Positions 50,522 through 60,845 of a stretch of DNA of 64,000 nucleotides are shown here, in pieces (within the stretch, counting starts at the first letter, position 1; each line of letters opens with the position of its first letter). The translations under genes and the position numbers were made by a program. The stretch is from NCBI RefSeq assembly GCF_007096885.1, contig NZ_VJNO01000006.1, forward strand, positions 1 to 64,000, given 5' to 3'. The notes beneath the pieces are model-generated. The model ran no database searches, was not told the DNA's origin, and saw only the letters and a program-made list of their open reading frames with translations. The stretch comes from Streptomyces sp. 130 (GTDB lineage Bacteria > Actinomycetota > Actinomycetes > Streptomycetales > Streptomycetaceae).

Positions 50522-53425
50522 ATGACAGAGACGGCGAGCGGCCCGGCACGGGGTTCCCGCAACAAGGGGACCAAGTCGACTGCGTCCAAGCAGGGCCTGC
50601 GTATCGAGCGCATCCACACCACCCCCGGCGTGCATCCGTACGACGAGGTGTCCTGGGAGCGCCGTGACGTCGTCATGACCAACTGGCGCGACGGCTCGAT
50701 CAACTTCGAGCAGCGTGGCGTCGAGTTCCCCGACTTCTGGTCGGTGAACGCGGTCAACATCGTCACCAGCAAGTACTTCCGGGGCGCCGTCGGCACCCCG
50801 CAGCGCGAGACCGGTCTGCGGCAGCTGATCGACCGGATCGTCAAGACGTACCGGAAGGCCGGCGAGGACTACCAGTACTTCGCCTCCCCCGCCGACGCGG
50901 AGATCTTCGAGCACGAGCTGGCGTACGCCCTCCTGCACCAGATCTTCAGCTTCAACTCCCCGGTGTGGTTCAACGTCGGCACGCCCCAGCCGCAGCAGGT
51001 CTCCGCCTGCTTCATCCTCGCCGTCGACGACTCCATGGAGTCGATCCTCGACTGGTACAAGGAAGAGGGCATGATCTTCAAGGGCGGCTCCGGGGCCGGC
51101 CTGAACCTCTCCCGTATCCGTTCCTCCAAGGAACTCCTCTCCTCCGGCGGCAACGCCTCCGGTCCCGTCTCCTTCATGCGGGGTGCCGACGCCTCCGCCG
51201 GAACGATCAAGTCCGGTGGCGCCACCCGCCGTGCGGCCAAGATGGTCATCCTCGACGTCGACCACCCCGACATCGAGAACTTCATCGAGACGAAGGTGAA
51301 GGAGGAGGAGAAGATCCGCGCCCTGCGCGACGCGGGCTTCGACATGGACCTGGGCGGCGACGACATCACGTCCGTCCAGTACCAGAACGCCAACAACTCG
51401 GTCCGCGTGAACGACGAGTTCATGAAGGCCGTCGAGTCCGGCGGCAAGTTCGGCCTGCGCGCCCGGATGACCGGCGACGTCATCGAAGAGGTCGAGGCGA
51501 AGTCCCTCTTCCGCAAGATGGCCGAGGCCGCCTGGGCCTGCGCCGACCCGGGCATCCAGTACGACGACACGATCAACCACTGGCACACCTGCCCCGAGTC
51601 CGGCCGGATCAACGGCTCGAACCCGTGCAGCGAGTACATGCACCTGGACAACACCTCGTGCAACCTCGCCTCGCTGAACCTGATGAAGTTCCTCAAGGAC
51701 GACGGCAAGGGCAACCAGTCCTTCGAGTCCGAGCGCTTCGCCAAGGTCGTCGAGCTGGTCATCACCGCGATGGACATCTCCATCTGCTTCGCCGACTTCC
51801 CGACCGAGAAGATCGGCGAGAACACCCGCGCCTTCCGCCAGCTCGGCATCGGCTACGCCAACCTCGGCGCCCTGCTGATGGCGACCGGCCACGCGTACGA
51901 CAGCGACGGCGGCCGCGCGCTCGCCGGCGCCATCACCTCGCTGATGACCGGCACCTCGTACAAGCGCTCCGCCGAGCTGGCCGCCGTCGTCGGCCCGTAC
52001 GACGGCTACGCCCGCAACGCCGAGCCGCACCAGCGCGTCATGCGGCAGCACGCCGACGCCAACGCCGCGGCCGTGCACGCCGACGACCTGGACAACCCGA
52101 TCTGGGCCGCCGCGACCGAGGCCTGGCAGGACGTGATCCGGCTCGGCGCGAAGAACGGTTTCCGTAACGCGCAGGCGTCGGTCATCGCGCCCACCGGCAC
52201 CATCGGCCTCGCCATGTCCTGCGACACCACCGGTCTCGAGCCCGACCTCGCCCTGGTCAAGTTCAAGAAGCTGGTCGGCGGCGGCTCGATGCAGATCGTC
52301 AACGGCACCGTCCCGCAGGCCCTGCGCCGCCTGGGCTACCAGGAGGAGCAGATCGAGGCGATCGTCGCCCACATCGCCGAGCACGGCAATGTGATCGACG
52401 CCCCCGGCCTCAAGACCGAGCACTACGAGGTCTTCGACTGCGCGATGGGCGAGCGGTCCATCTCCGCGATGGGCCACGTGCGCATGATGGCGGCCATCCA
52501 GCCGTGGATCTCCGGCGCGCTCTCCAAGACGGTGAACCTGCCGGAGTCGGCCACCGTCGAGGACGTCGAGGAGGTCTACTTCGAGGCGTGGAAGATGGGC
52601 GTCAAGGCGCTCGCGATCTACCGCGACAACTGCAAGGTCGGCCAGCCCCTCTCCGCCAAGACCAAGGAGAAGGACAAGGAGGTCGTCGCGGCCAAGGCCG
52701 AGGACACCATCCGTACCGCGGTCGAGAAGGTCGTCGAGTACCGCCCGGTCCGCAAGCGCCTGCCCAAGGGCCGGCCCGGGATCACCACCTCCTTCACGGT
52801 GGGCGGCGCCGAGGGCTACATGACGGCCAACTCCTACCCGGACGACGGCCTGGGCGAGGTCTTCCTGAAGATGTCCAAGCAGGGCTCGACCCTCGCGGGC
52901 ATGATGGACGCCTTCTCCATCGCGGTCTCGGTCGGCCTGCAGTACGGCGTCCCGCTGGAGACGTACGTCTCGAAGTTCACCAACATGCGCTTCGAGCCGG
53001 CCGGCATGACGGACGACCCGGACGTGCGGATGGCGCAGTCGATCGTCGACTACATCTTCCGCCGCCTGGCGCTCGACTTCCTGCCCTTCGAGACCCGCTC
53101 GGCCCTCGGCATCCACTCCGCCGAGGAGCGCCAGCGCCACCTCGACACCGGCTCCTACGAGCCGACGTTCGAGGAGGAGCAGCTGGAGGCCGAGACCCTG
53201 GCCCAGACCGCCCCGGTGCGGACGGAGACGCTGAAGGCGGTCGCGCCGGTCCAGGAGACCGAGAAGGCCGAGCCGAGGACGGCGCACACCTCGGCCGAGC
53301 TGGTCGAGATGCAGCTCGGCATCAGCGCGGACGCCCCGCTCTGCTTCTCCTGCGGTACGAAGATGCAGCGCGCCGGCTCCTGCTACATCTGCGAGGGCTG
53401 CGGCTCCACCAGCGGCTGCAGCTGA
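50522..53425 (+). CDS. nrdJ: vitamin B12-dependent (class II) ribonucleotide reductase NrdJ
   Basis: Encodes 967 residues. The active-site redox Cys are in VSACFILA and NTSCNLASLNL, with the radical Cys and Glu in GSNPCSEYMHL. A loop GGSGAGLNLSRIRSS is present. The C-terminus has a Cys-rich tail (CFSCGTKM; CYICEGCGSTSGCS) that re-reduces the active site. It makes deoxynucleotides with adenosylcobalamin and needs no oxygen. GGAGG precedes the ATG at 50522; ATG 50510 is in frame but less likely. Confidence 0.96.
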   Translation: MTETASGPARGSRNKGTKSTASKQGLRIERIHTTPGVHPYDEVSWERRDVVMTNWRDGSINFEQRGVEFPDFWSVNAVNIVTSKYFRGAVGTPQRETGLRQLIDRIVKTYRKAGEDYQYFASPADAEIFEHELAYALLHQIFSFNSPVWFNVGTPQPQQVSACFILAVDDSMESILDWYKEEGMIFKGGSGAGLNLSRIRSSKELLSSGGNASGPVSFMRGADASAGTIKSGGATRRAAKMVILDVDHPDIENFIETKVKEEEKIRALRDAGFDMDLGGDDITSVQYQNANNSVRVNDEFMKAVESGGKFGLRARMTGDVIEEVEAKSLFRKMAEAAWACADPGIQYDDTINHWHTCPESGRINGSNPCSEYMHLDNTSCNLASLNLMKFLKDDGKGNQSFESERFAKVVELVITAMDISICFADFPTEKIGENTRAFRQLGIGYANLGALLMATGHAYDSDGGRALAGAITSLMTGTSYKRSAELAAVVGPYDGYARNAEPHQRVMRQHADANAAAVHADDLDNPIWAAATEAWQDVIRLGAKNGFRNAQASVIAPTGTIGLAMSCDTTGLEPDLALVKFKKLVGGGSMQIVNGTVPQALRRLGYQEEQIEAIVAHIAEHGNVIDAPGLKTEHYEVFDCAMGERSISAMGHVRMMAAIQPWISGALSKTVNLPESATVEDVEEVYFEAWKMGVKALAIYRDNCKVGQPLSAKTKEKDKEVVAAKAEDTIRTAVEKVVEYRPVRKRLPKGRPGITTSFTVGGAEGYMTANSYPDDGLGEVFLKMSKQGSTLAGMMDAFSIAVSVGLQYGVPLETYVSKFTNMRFEPAGMTDDPDVRMAQSIVDYIFRRLALDFLPFETRSALGIHSAEERQRHLDTGSYEPTFEEEQLEAETLAQTAPVRTETLKAVAPVQETEKAEPRTAHTSAELVEMQLGISADAPLCFSCGTKMQRAGSCYICEGCGSTSGCS

Positions 53426-53438
53426 TCGCTGAACGGTG

Positions 53439-53476
53439 AGTGCGGGCAGGTCTTCCCGGGAAGACCTGCCCGCACT
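53439..53476. terminator. terminator after nrdJ
   Basis: Perfect 38-bp palindrome with 19-bp arms (AGTGCGGGCAGGTCTTCCC), 13 nt after the nrdJ stop. Confidence 0.85.
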
Positions 53477-53521
53477 GCTCGTACAGGTCCTCCTCGGAAG
53501 ACCCGCCCGCACTGTTCGTAC
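53458..53521. repeat. duplicated terminator arm
   Basis: The right arm and its flank (GGAAGACCTGCCCGCACTG, then CTCGTAC) at about 53459-53484 recur with two changes (GGAAGACCCGCCCGCACTG, then TTCGTAC) at about 53495-53520. A partial tandem duplication of the nrdJ terminator is likely. Confidence 0.75.
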
Positions 53522-53528
53522 GCGGCGC

Positions 53529-54065
53529 CTACGCGCCGAACGCCCGGCCGCCCATCGCGGCGGCGAACTCCTCGGGGTCGCCGTCGAAGCCCCGGACGGT
53601 GCCGTGGAAGTGCCAGCCGCCGGATTCGTCCCGTACGAATTCGGCCACGACGGCCGCGGTGGCGCCCCCCACGGCGGAGAAGTCGTCCTCCGCGAGCGTC
53701 GTGTAGCCCTCGCGGACCTGGACCCCGGTGTTCTCTATGGCGCCGAACGTCTTGCGGCCGTCGCGCTGCTGGATGGCGACGCCCACGACGACCCGGGCAT
53801 AGGCGTCGGACAGCCGGTGCAGCTCCAGCGTCATCACCTCGTCGTAGCCGAGCCCCTGGCCGGTCCTGCTGTCCCGGTCGAGGGTGATCGTGCCGTCGGG
53901 CGACCGGCTGTCGAAGTGGACGAGGTACGCCGGTCCGCCGTACGGCTGGTCCGCCGGGTAGGTCGCCGCGATGATGTCGAGGTCGTTGGGCGTCTCGCCC
54001 CGGTCGCTGGGATCCCATCTGATCCGCACCTCGACCTTTTCCAGATCCTTGTTGGGAGTGCTCAT
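53529..54065 (-). CDS. TerD family protein
   Basis: Encodes 178 residues. AGGAGG precedes the ATG. A TerD domain spans most of the length: EVRIRWDP, NDLDIIAATY, GPAYLVHFDSRSPDGTITLDRDSRTGQG and YARVVVGVAIQQ. The Asp-rich loops bind calcium in known members. TerD proteins are linked to tellurite and other stress responses; this one stands alone, without TerB, TerC or TerF nearby. Confidence 0.88.
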   Translation of the reverse strand: MSTPNKDLEKVEVRIRWDPSDRGETPNDLDIIAATYPADQPYGGPAYLVHFDSRSPDGTITLDRDSRTGQGLGYDEVMTLELHRLSDAYARVVVGVAIQQRDGRKTFGAIENTGVQVREGYTTLAEDDFSAVGGATAAVVAEFVRDESGGWHFHGTVRGFDGDPEEFAAAMGGRAFGA

Positions 54066-54256
54066 CGGATTTCCCTCCTGCGCGCGGGGGCGGCGCTCCG
54101 GTTCCGTCCTCCGATCATGTCCGCAACGTGCCCCGGAACCAACCGGCTTGGGGGCGACCGGCTGAAACGGGCCAGGAACGCGCGGGAGACGGCCGGTTCC
54201 GGCGGACTCCGTGGGAGCGTGACCCACGCCACGTCCGACAGTCGTACGATGGCGCC

Positions 54257-54862
54257 GTGCTGGTCAAGTGGATTCGCTGCAGTGTGTCGGACCGTCGGGG
54301 TTTCGAACAGGGGCAGCGGAAGTGGGCGGGGCTGCTGGGTGAGCCGGGCTTCAGGGGGCAGGGAGGCGGCTGGAGCCGCGTCCGGCCGGAGGTGGCGCAT
54401 GTCTTCGCCTTCTGGGAGAACCGGGTCTTCTACGACTCCTTCATGGCGCGAGGCCACGACGCCCTGGCGGCAGCGCAGTCCGGCACGTACCAGGACCTCC
54501 AGGTGAAGCTCTTCGAATACCGCTTCGACGTGAAGACCGGATTCGAACCCCGCTTCACCGACGCGGATGTGCTCAGGGTGGCCCACAGCCGGGTCCACGA
54601 GGACCGGGTCGAACACTTCGCGCTGATGCAGCAGCGGGTGTGGAACCCGGCCATGGCGGGATCACCGGGGATGCTGCGAGGGGTCTTCGGCGAGGCGCCC
54701 GGGCACGAGTTCCTGGTCCTGTCGATGTGGCAGTCCAGCGCGGAACGCGGCAAGTACCGGCCGGGCAGCGTGGACCGGCTCTCGCAGCGGGCGGGCACGG
54801 AGGAGGACGTGGCGGCGCTCTCCGGCGACGTGGTGCGGCTCGAACCGTCCTGGACGGTGTGA
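54257..54862 (+). CDS. DUF4937 (YdbC-like) domain protein
   Basis: Encodes 201 residues. It begins VLVKWIRCSVSDRRGF, with WAGLLGEPGFRGQGGGW and FMARGHDAL, matching the DUF4937 family (Bacillus YdbC). The C-terminal half resembles a second antibiotic-biosynthesis-monooxygenase-like fold (HFALMQQRVWNPAM; FLVLSMWQSSAERGKYRPG). No cofactor motif is seen, and function is unknown. TACGAT (54245-54250) lies 6 nt before the GTG, suggesting a leaderless mRNA. Confidence 0.75.
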   Translation: MLVKWIRCSVSDRRGFEQGQRKWAGLLGEPGFRGQGGGWSRVRPEVAHVFAFWENRVFYDSFMARGHDALAAAQSGTYQDLQVKLFEYRFDVKTGFEPRFTDADVLRVAHSRVHEDRVEHFALMQQRVWNPAMAGSPGMLRGVFGEAPGHEFLVLSMWQSSAERGKYRPGSVDRLSQRAGTEEDVAALSGDVVRLEPSWTV

Positions 54863-54951
54863 CAGCGCCGGGCGGCGGGTACGGCGGCGACATCCACCGA
54901 CGAATTCCGGACAGGTGCTCGAACGGCGATGACTCGATTTAGTGTCGTTGT

Positions 54952-55611
54952 ATGGCACGACCGCAACGAATCGTTCTAGTCCGGCACGGCGAGTCCGAGG
55001 GCAACGCCGACGACACCGTGTACGAGCGCGAACCCGACCACGCGCTGAGGCTCACCCCCGCCGGGCTGCGCCAGGCCCGTGAGGCGGGGGAGCGGTTGCG
55101 CGGGCTGTTCGGGGAGGAGCGGGTCAGTGTGTACGTCTCTCCCTACCGGCGTACCCACGAGACGCTCGCGTCCCTCGGGCTGGACGCCGGGCGGGTACGG
55201 GTCCGCGAGGAGCCCCGGCTGCGCGAGCAGGACTGGGGGAACTGGCAGGACCGCGACGACGTCCGGCTGCAGAAGGCGTACCGGGACGCCTACGGGCACT
55301 TCTTCTACCGCTTCGCACAGGGTGAGTCCGGGGCGGACGTGTACGACCGGGTCGGCGCCTTCCTGGAGAGCCTGCACCGGAGCTTCGAGGCCCCGGACCA
55401 CCCGCCGAACGTCCTGCTGGTCACCCACGGTCTGACCATGCGGCTCTTCTGCATGCGCTGGTTCCACTGGTCCGTGGCCGAATTCGAGTCGCTTTCCAAC
55501 CCCGGGAACGGGGAATCGCGGACGCTCGTCCTCGGCAAGGACGGGCGGTACACGCTCGACCGGCCCTTCGCGCGCTGGCGTACCCCTGAGCCCTACGGCA
55601 TCTCCGGATAG
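54952..55611 (+). CDS. histidine phosphatase family protein
   Basis: Encodes 219 residues. The catalytic RHGESEGN motif is near residue 10, with the second Arg in SPYRRTHET and the late His in LLVTHGLTMRL. It is a phosphoglycerate mutase-like phosphatase with unknown substrate. TAGTGT (54940-54945) ends 6 nt before the ATG, again suggesting little or no leader. It lies 10 bp before the ADP-ribosylglycohydrolase gene, so they are probably co-transcribed. Confidence 0.88.
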   Translation: MARPQRIVLVRHGESEGNADDTVYEREPDHALRLTPAGLRQAREAGERLRGLFGEERVSVYVSPYRRTHETLASLGLDAGRVRVREEPRLREQDWGNWQDRDDVRLQKAYRDAYGHFFYRFAQGESGADVYDRVGAFLESLHRSFEAPDHPPNVLLVTHGLTMRLFCMRWFHWSVAEFESLSNPGNGESRTLVLGKDGRYTLDRPFARWRTPEPYGISG

Positions 55612-55621
55612 AGTGGAAGCG

Positions 55622-56518
55622 ATGACCGAATCCGCTTCCGACCAGCGCCTCGAACGCACTCTGGCCAGCTTGCGCGGCCTGTCCGTGGGGGACGCCCTGG
55701 GCTCCCAGTTCTTCGTGCCCGCCAACTACCCGCTCCTGAAGGAGCGCGCCCTGCCGGCCGGGTCCTGGCAGTGGACCGACGACACGGAGATGGCCTGCTC
55801 CGTCGTGGCCGTCCTCCAGGAGCACGGCCGGATCGACCAGGACGCCCTGGCCCGGTCCTTCGCGCACCACCACGACTTCGACCGGGGATACGGCCCGGCC
55901 GTGAACCGCATGCTGCGCCTGGTCCGCGAGGGCGGCGACTGGCGAGAACTCGCCTCCTCCCTGTTCAACGGCCAGGGTTCCTGGGGCAACGGCTCCTCGA
56001 TGCGCATCGCGCCGCTCGGCGCCTGGTACGCGGACGACCCCGAGCAGGCCACGCACCAGGCGGAGATCTCCTCCTACACCACCCACCAGCACCGGGAGGC
56101 CGTCGTCGGCGCGATGGCCGTCGCGGCGGCCGCGGCGCTCGTCGCCTCACCGGCCGGACCGCCCGCTCCGGAGGCCCTGCTGGACGGCGTCGTCGCGCTC
56201 GTCCCGCGCAGCGCCGTCGGTGCCGGACTGCGCCGGGCCCGGGACATGCTGGACTACGAGGACGCGGGCACCGTCGCGGCGGTCCTCGGCAACGGACGCC
56301 GCACCAGCGCGCACGACACCGTCCCCTTCGCCCTGTGGTCGGCGGCGCGGAGCCTCGGCGACTTCGAAGAGGCGTTCTGGGTGACGGCCCAGGCCGGCGG
56401 TGACGTGGACACGACCTGCGCCATCGTCGGCGGCGTGCTCGCGGCAAGCACCGCGGGCGCCCCTCCGGCGCACTGGACGGCCCGTACGGAGCCCCTCCCG
56501 CAGTGGACGACCGGCTAG
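55622..56518 (+). CDS. ADP-ribosylglycohydrolase family protein
   Basis: Encodes 298 residues. The magnesium-binding motif TDDTEMA is near residue 50, with GQGSWGNGSSMRIAPLG in the middle and GGDVDTTCAIVGG near the end, both typical of DraG/ARH enzymes. It removes ADP-ribose from proteins or small molecules; the target is unknown. The ATG at 55622 is preceded by GGAAGCG. It follows the phosphatase gene. Confidence 0.9.
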   Translation: MTESASDQRLERTLASLRGLSVGDALGSQFFVPANYPLLKERALPAGSWQWTDDTEMACSVVAVLQEHGRIDQDALARSFAHHHDFDRGYGPAVNRMLRLVREGGDWRELASSLFNGQGSWGNGSSMRIAPLGAWYADDPEQATHQAEISSYTTHQHREAVVGAMAVAAAAALVASPAGPPAPEALLDGVVALVPRSAVGAGLRRARDMLDYEDAGTVAAVLGNGRRTSAHDTVPFALWSAARSLGDFEEAFWVTAQAGGDVDTTCAIVGGVLAASTAGAPPAHWTARTEPLPQWTTG

Positions 56519-56756
56519 GGCCGGTCCGGTGGACAGGGCGATACACCTGGCGCGCGGGTGCGTCGGCCGGACCGCCGCCCCACTGTCACGGTCCTGCCAC
56601 AGCATCCTGCCCCACGGCCGGCGGCCGTGAGACGGGGTTACTCTTTCGGCCACGCCGCCCTTGGTGATCATGACGACGGGTGAGCACCGAATGAGACGCC
56701 GGGGCTGCGCGCTGCCCAGAGCTCGCGTGAGCGGGCCCCGGTGGGGGAGGGGTCCC

Positions 56757-58595
56757 GTGTCCGAAACACCGCCAGCTTCACCCCGGCCCGAGCCTGCGCC
56801 GGACGAGCCCGCCTCGCCCCGGCCCGCGCCGGACCAGGTCACTCCCGGGCAGATCCCGCCGGAGCAGCGTGTCCCTGGACAAGCCGGCACCGGGCGGACC
56901 TCGGCCGTGAGGGCCCGGACTGAACAGACACCGGCGTCCGCCGCCGCGCCCACGGGCAGGAGCGCGGCCGGAGACGGTACGGCGCCGATGCCCGAACCAC
57001 CCGAGATCCCCGCCTACGCGACGGGACGCCCCCATGGGCAGATGCAGCAGAGCCCCTGGGGGAAGCCACCGCCTTCCGTCACGACGCGGCTGCGGGCAGT
57101 GAAGCCGGGGCCCGTCCACACCGGCGCCCTCTGGGCCGCCCTGGCGACGGCCCTGCTCAGCATGGCCCTGCTGGGCGACGGCATCGGGCTGAACCTGCTC
57201 ATCGTGGCGCTGCCCGCCTCGGCCGGCGCGTACGTCTGCGCCAGAGCGGCGGGCCGCAAGCTCCGCCCCTGGACCGCCGTGTGGGGCATCGGCGGCCTGG
57301 CGCTGCTGGCCGTTCCGGCGCTCCGGGATGCCGGCTGGCCGACCTTCCTCGCGATGGTGTCCGCTCTGGCACTCGGCTCGCTGGCACTGCACGGCAGCCG
57401 GAGCTGGCTCGGCGTGTTCCTCGGCTCTCTCGGCGTGTTCACCTCCGTCCTCGAAGGGCTGCGATGGGGTGCCCGGGGGGTACGCGAACGCATGTCGGGA
57501 TCCCGGGGCCGCTTCGGCGTCGTCTTCCGGTCCGTGGCCGTGGCCGTCGTCCTGGTCATCGTGTTCGGCGCGCTCTTCGCCAGTGCCGACGCCGCCTTCG
57601 CGGACCTGCTGGGCAGCCTGACCCCGGACGTGTCGGTCGGTGACGGTCCATGGCGGATCTTCCTGGGCCTCCTCGGTCTGGTGGGAGCCCTCGCCGCCGC
57701 CTACACCGCCGCCGCCCCGGTCCGCTGGGACGGGCTGCCGGTACGGCCGGGCAAGGCGCGGGGGCGGTTGGAATGGGCTCTCCCGCTGATCGTTCTGAAC
57801 CTCCTCTTCGCGGCGTTCCTCACCATCCAGCTCACGGTGCTGCTCGGCGGATACGACAAGGTGATGGCCGAGACGGACCTGAGCTACTCCGAATACGCCC
57901 GCCAGGGCTTCTGGCAACTGCTCTGGGCGACGGTGCTCACGCTCGGCGTCATCGCGCTCGCCCTGCGCTGGGCCCCGCGCGGCGGCACGCGCGACCGCAC
58001 CCTCGTCCGTTGTGTACTCGGCACCCTGTGCCTCCTCACCCTCGTCGTGGTCGCCTCGGCCCTGCGGCGTATGGACCTCTACGTCGACGCGTACGGCCTG
58101 ACCCGGCTGAGGATCTCCGTGGCAGCGGTGGAACTCTGGCTCGGTGTGATCCTCGTACTGATCATGGCGGCCGGCGTGTTCGGCCCTCGTCTGCTGCCGC
58201 GTGCGGTCGCGGCGAGCGCGGCCGCCGGCGTACTGGCCTTCGGTCTCATCTCGCCCGACGGGCTCATCGCCGAGCAGAACGTCCAGCGCTACCGCAACGA
58301 TCACGCGATCGACATCGAATACCTCAAGGGCCTCTCGGCCGATGCCGTACCCGCTCTCGACACCCTGCCCGAACCCCTGCGCTCCTGCGCCCTGCAGGAC
58401 ATCCGGCGCGAGCTCCAGAACTCCGACGAGCCCTGGTACGCGACGAGTTGGGGAGAGGCGCGAGCCCGGGACATCCTCGCCGACTGGGACCCCGGATTCC
58501 GCGCGTCCGACTGCCGGGGGCTGAGCACGGGCGACAGCGGCGACGAGCGCGGCGGCGGGACGGACGACGTCTACGACCCGTACGACCCGTACTGA
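56757..58595 (+). CDS. DUF4153/DUF4173-like multi-pass membrane protein
   Basis: Encodes 612 residues from the GTG at 56757, which has GGGGAGGGG upstream; the frame to 56661 lacks a ribosome site. A Pro-rich cytosolic N-terminal 115 residues is followed by about ten membrane helices with the DUF4153 core ([19 protein letters not shown]) and a soluble acidic C-terminal region ending in repeated YDPYDPY. Related proteins are often partner-dependent membrane or sensor proteins; function is unknown. Confidence 0.8.
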   Translation: MSETPPASPRPEPAPDEPASPRPAPDQVTPGQIPPEQRVPGQAGTGRTSAVRARTEQTPASAAAPTGRSAAGDGTAPMPEPPEIPAYATGRPHGQMQQSPWGKPPPSVTTRLRAVKPGPVHTGALWAALATALLSMALLGDGIGLNLLIVALPASAGAYVCARAAGRKLRPWTAVWGIGGLALLAVPALRDAGWPTFLAMVSALALGSLALHGSRSWLGVFLGSLGVFTSVLEGLRWGARGVRERMSGSRGRFGVVFRSVAVAVVLVIVFGALFASADAAFADLLGSLTPDVSVGDGPWRIFLGLLGLVGALAAAYTAAAPVRWDGLPVRPGKARGRLEWALPLIVLNLLFAAFLTIQLTVLLGGYDKVMAETDLSYSEYARQGFWQLLWATVLTLGVIALALRWAPRGGTRDRTLVRCVLGTLCLLTLVVVASALRRMDLYVDAYGLTRLRISVAAVELWLGVILVLIMAAGVFGPRLLPRAVAASAAAGVLAFGLISPDGLIAEQNVQRYRNDHAIDIEYLKGLSADAVPALDTLPEPLRSCALQDIRRELQNSDEPWYATSWGEARARDILADWDPGFRASDCRGLSTGDSGDERGGGTDDVYDPYDPY

Positions 58596-58722
58596 TCAAC
58601 CCGCAAGCGGCAGCCCGGAGCCGTGTGTCGCGCGCCGTCCGGCGCGCGACCGCCGGTGCGAGCCCGCGAGGGGTGCCCCGGGGTGTTCCTGGCGTCCCCT
58701 TCGGCGTACGCTGACAGACGCC

Positions 58723-59433
58723 ATGCCGTACGAACCACCCACGCACACCGTCGAGCGCTCACTGCGCGCCACCACCGGTGCCAAGATCGTCGCCGGTGTC
58801 GACGAGGTCGGACGAGGAGCGTGGGCCGGTCCCGTCACGGTGTGCGCCGCGGTCACCGGTCTCCGCAGGCCCCCCGCCGGACTCACCGACTCCAAGCTGA
58901 TCACCCCCAAGCGCCGTGCGGAACTGGCGCCGGTGCTGGAGAGCTGGGTCACCGCGTACGGCATCGGTGACGCCTCCCCCCAGGAGATCGACGACCTCGG
59001 CATGACCGCCGCGCTCCGGCTCGCGGCCGTACGCGCCCTGGAGGCGCTGCCGGTCCGCCCCGACGCGGTGATCCTGGACGGCAAACACGACTACCTGGGC
59101 AGCCCCTGGCAGGTCCGTACCGTCATCAAGGGCGACCAGTCCTGCGTCGCGGTGGCCGCGGCATCCGTGATCGCGAAGGTCCGCAGGGACGCCATGATGG
59201 CCGAACTCGGCGCGCAGAAAGCGGAGTACGCGGACTTCGCGTTCGAGGCCAACGCCGGCTACCCGTCCCCCGTCCACAGGGCCGCACTCGAGGAGCGTGG
59301 GCCCACCGCCCACCACCGCCTCTCGTGGTCCTACCTCGACGCGCTGCCCCGGTGGCAGCACCTGAAGAAGGTCCGTTTCTCCGCCGAGGCGGCCGCACTG
59401 GAAAGCGGGGGCCAGCTCGGCTTCGACTTCTGA
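58723..59433 (+). CDS. rnhB: ribonuclease HII
   Basis: Encodes 236 residues. Motifs include the catalytic acids in [13 protein letters not shown] and LDGKHDYL, plus [10 protein letters not shown] and [13 protein letters not shown]. It cleaves RNA in DNA-RNA hybrids, including single ribonucleotides left by DNA polymerase. TACGCT (58707-58712) suits a -10 with a short leader. It is upstream of an unknown gene on the same strand. Confidence 0.95.
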   Translation: MPYEPPTHTVERSLRATTGAKIVAGVDEVGRGAWAGPVTVCAAVTGLRRPPAGLTDSKLITPKRRAELAPVLESWVTAYGIGDASPQEIDDLGMTAALRLAAVRALEALPVRPDAVILDGKHDYLGSPWQVRTVIKGDQSCVAVAAASVIAKVRRDAMMAELGAQKAEYADFAFEANAGYPSPVHRAALEERGPTAHHRLSWSYLDALPRWQHLKKVRFSAEAAALESGGQLGFDF

Positions 59434-59493
59434 TCGCGCATATGTGCCCACCCGCCGATGCCCGTGGTACCGGCGTTTGATAGACAACCACCC

Positions 59494-60111
59494 ATGCCTC
59501 TCATCCCCGAGGAGCCTCAGATTCACGAGAGCGCCCAGGGTCCCCGCGCCACCCCGGCCACCGGCCGTGCCGCGTCGACCCCTCGTCCCGTACCCGGTCC
59601 GCGTTCAGCGGCCACGCCGCGCCCCGGTCGCCCGGGGCCCGGCCCGCGGCCTGCGCCCCCGGCGCAGCGCCAACCCGCCACCTCCGTCCGGCCCCAGGCG
59701 GCGCCGGTGGAGAATCGTTCCGCACCGAAGCTCCAGGTCATCCCCGCATCGGCCGACGGCGCGCTCGACGCCGCCGACGAGGCGGTGGACCTGCTGCTCG
59801 ACTCGGGTCGCGCACCCGGCGACATCCTGGTGCTGACCACAGGCGGCCAGCACCCGTGGGCCACCCACGAGCTCTCCTTCGGTGAGGCCGCGTACTGGGC
59901 CCAGCTCGAAGCGGGCGACGACGTCTTCTTCGCCGAGGCCGCGGCCGCGGACCGGGTCAAGCCCCGGCCCGTGGTGGTCGTCGCGGTCAACGGCCCGGCC
60001 GACGACGCGGCCGCGCGGGCACTGGCCAGGGCCCGGGAATCGGCCGGTGTGCTGCTGATCGTCTGCGGCGATCCGCAGCGGATCAACGCCGCGCTCGGCG
60101 TCGGCGTCTGA
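59494..60111 (+). CDS. conserved hypothetical protein with Pro/Arg-rich N-terminus
   Basis: Encodes 205 residues. The first 75 residues are low-complexity Pro/Ala/Arg/Gln. The C-terminal half is compact (LQVIPASADGALDAADEAVDLLLDSG; DILVLTTGGQHPWATHELSFGEAAYW; PVVVVAVNG) and looks like a small alpha/beta nucleotide-helicase accessory fold, but no catalytic motif is visible. It follows rnhB, 60 bp away. Function unknown. Confidence 0.65.
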   Translation: MPLIPEEPQIHESAQGPRATPATGRAASTPRPVPGPRSAATPRPGRPGPGPRPAPPAQRQPATSVRPQAAPVENRSAPKLQVIPASADGALDAADEAVDLLLDSGRAPGDILVLTTGGQHPWATHELSFGEAAYWAQLEAGDDVFFAEAAAADRVKPRPVVVVAVNGPADDAAARALARARESAGVLLIVCGDPQRINAALGVGV

Positions 60112-60162
60112 GCATCGGCGCCGACGGGCCCGCGGCCGGTTACGTCACGGTGTGAGCCGCGG

Positions 60163-60206
60163 CTTCGGCGGTCCGGCCGTCCGAGAGGGCGGCCGGACCG
60201 CCGAAG
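60163..60206. terminator. bidirectional terminator
   Basis: Perfect 17-bp stem (CTTCGGCGGTCCGGCCG / CGGCCGGACCGCCGAAG) with a 10-nt loop, between the convergent rnhB-linked unknown and the next gene. Confidence 0.85.
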
Positions 60207-60215
60207 CGTGCGTGG

Positions 60216-60845
60216 TCAGCGTGCCGCGGAACGGTGCAGTGCCTGTGCTGCTCCGCCTCCTGTGCGCGACGGGACCTGCGCGGAGGCCAAGGCTGTGTCG
60301 GCGAGGGCCGAAGGCTGCGACAGGGAGTTCGGACGGCGTCCGCCCCGGCCCTCGCCCAGCACCTGCCAGCCGCCCCGGGTCAGCGTGATGTACGCGCCGC
60401 ACCGCAGTCCGTGCAAGGTGCAGGCGTCCCGAAGTCCCCACATCCACGCTCCGTCCTCCTCCGTCCAACGCTCGTCCCCTTCGCGGCAGTAGAGCAGTAC
60501 CGCGGTGCGGACGGGCGTACGGCGCCGCAGATCATGCGGGATGACGCGCCGCAGATGCGCCAGCAGTGAATTCCGGAACTCCCAGCCGTCGGCCGTCACC
60601 GAGCGGCGGGCGAATGAGGCGCTTGCCGTCAGGCGCTCCTCGTGGTCCAGGACGGCGACCACCGCGGTGGCCGGCGACGGCCGGTGCCTGGCATGCAGGC
60701 CGCTGACCACCTCACGCGGGCTGCGCAGCAGGGGTATTCCGGCCGCTGCCCACTCGGCCGGTTCGAGCATTCTGGCAAGGCGGTTGGCGGAGTCGGCGGC
60801 TGCCGACATCGAAGTGGCTGCGGACGGAGCGAATCCGAAGGTCAC
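60216..60845 (-). CDS. conserved hypothetical protein
   Basis: Encodes 209 residues from a GTG preceded by GGGAGGACC. It has a compact core (AVVAVLDHEERLTASASFARR; PVRTAVLLYCREGDERWTEEDGAWMWGLRDACTLHGLRCGAYITLTRGGWQVL, here shortened) and a basic Ser/Arg tail. No signal peptide or known motif is seen; it recurs in Streptomyces but I cannot name a function. Confidence 0.6.
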   Translation of the reverse strand: MTFGFAPSAATSMSAAADSANRLARMLEPAEWAAAGIPLLRSPREVVSGLHARHRPSPATAVVAVLDHEERLTASASFARRSVTADGWEFRNSLLAHLRRVIPHDLRRRTPVRTAVLLYCREGDERWTEEDGAWMWGLRDACTLHGLRCGAYITLTRGGWQVLGEGRGGRRPNSLSQPSALADTALASAQVPSRTGGGAAQALHRSAAR

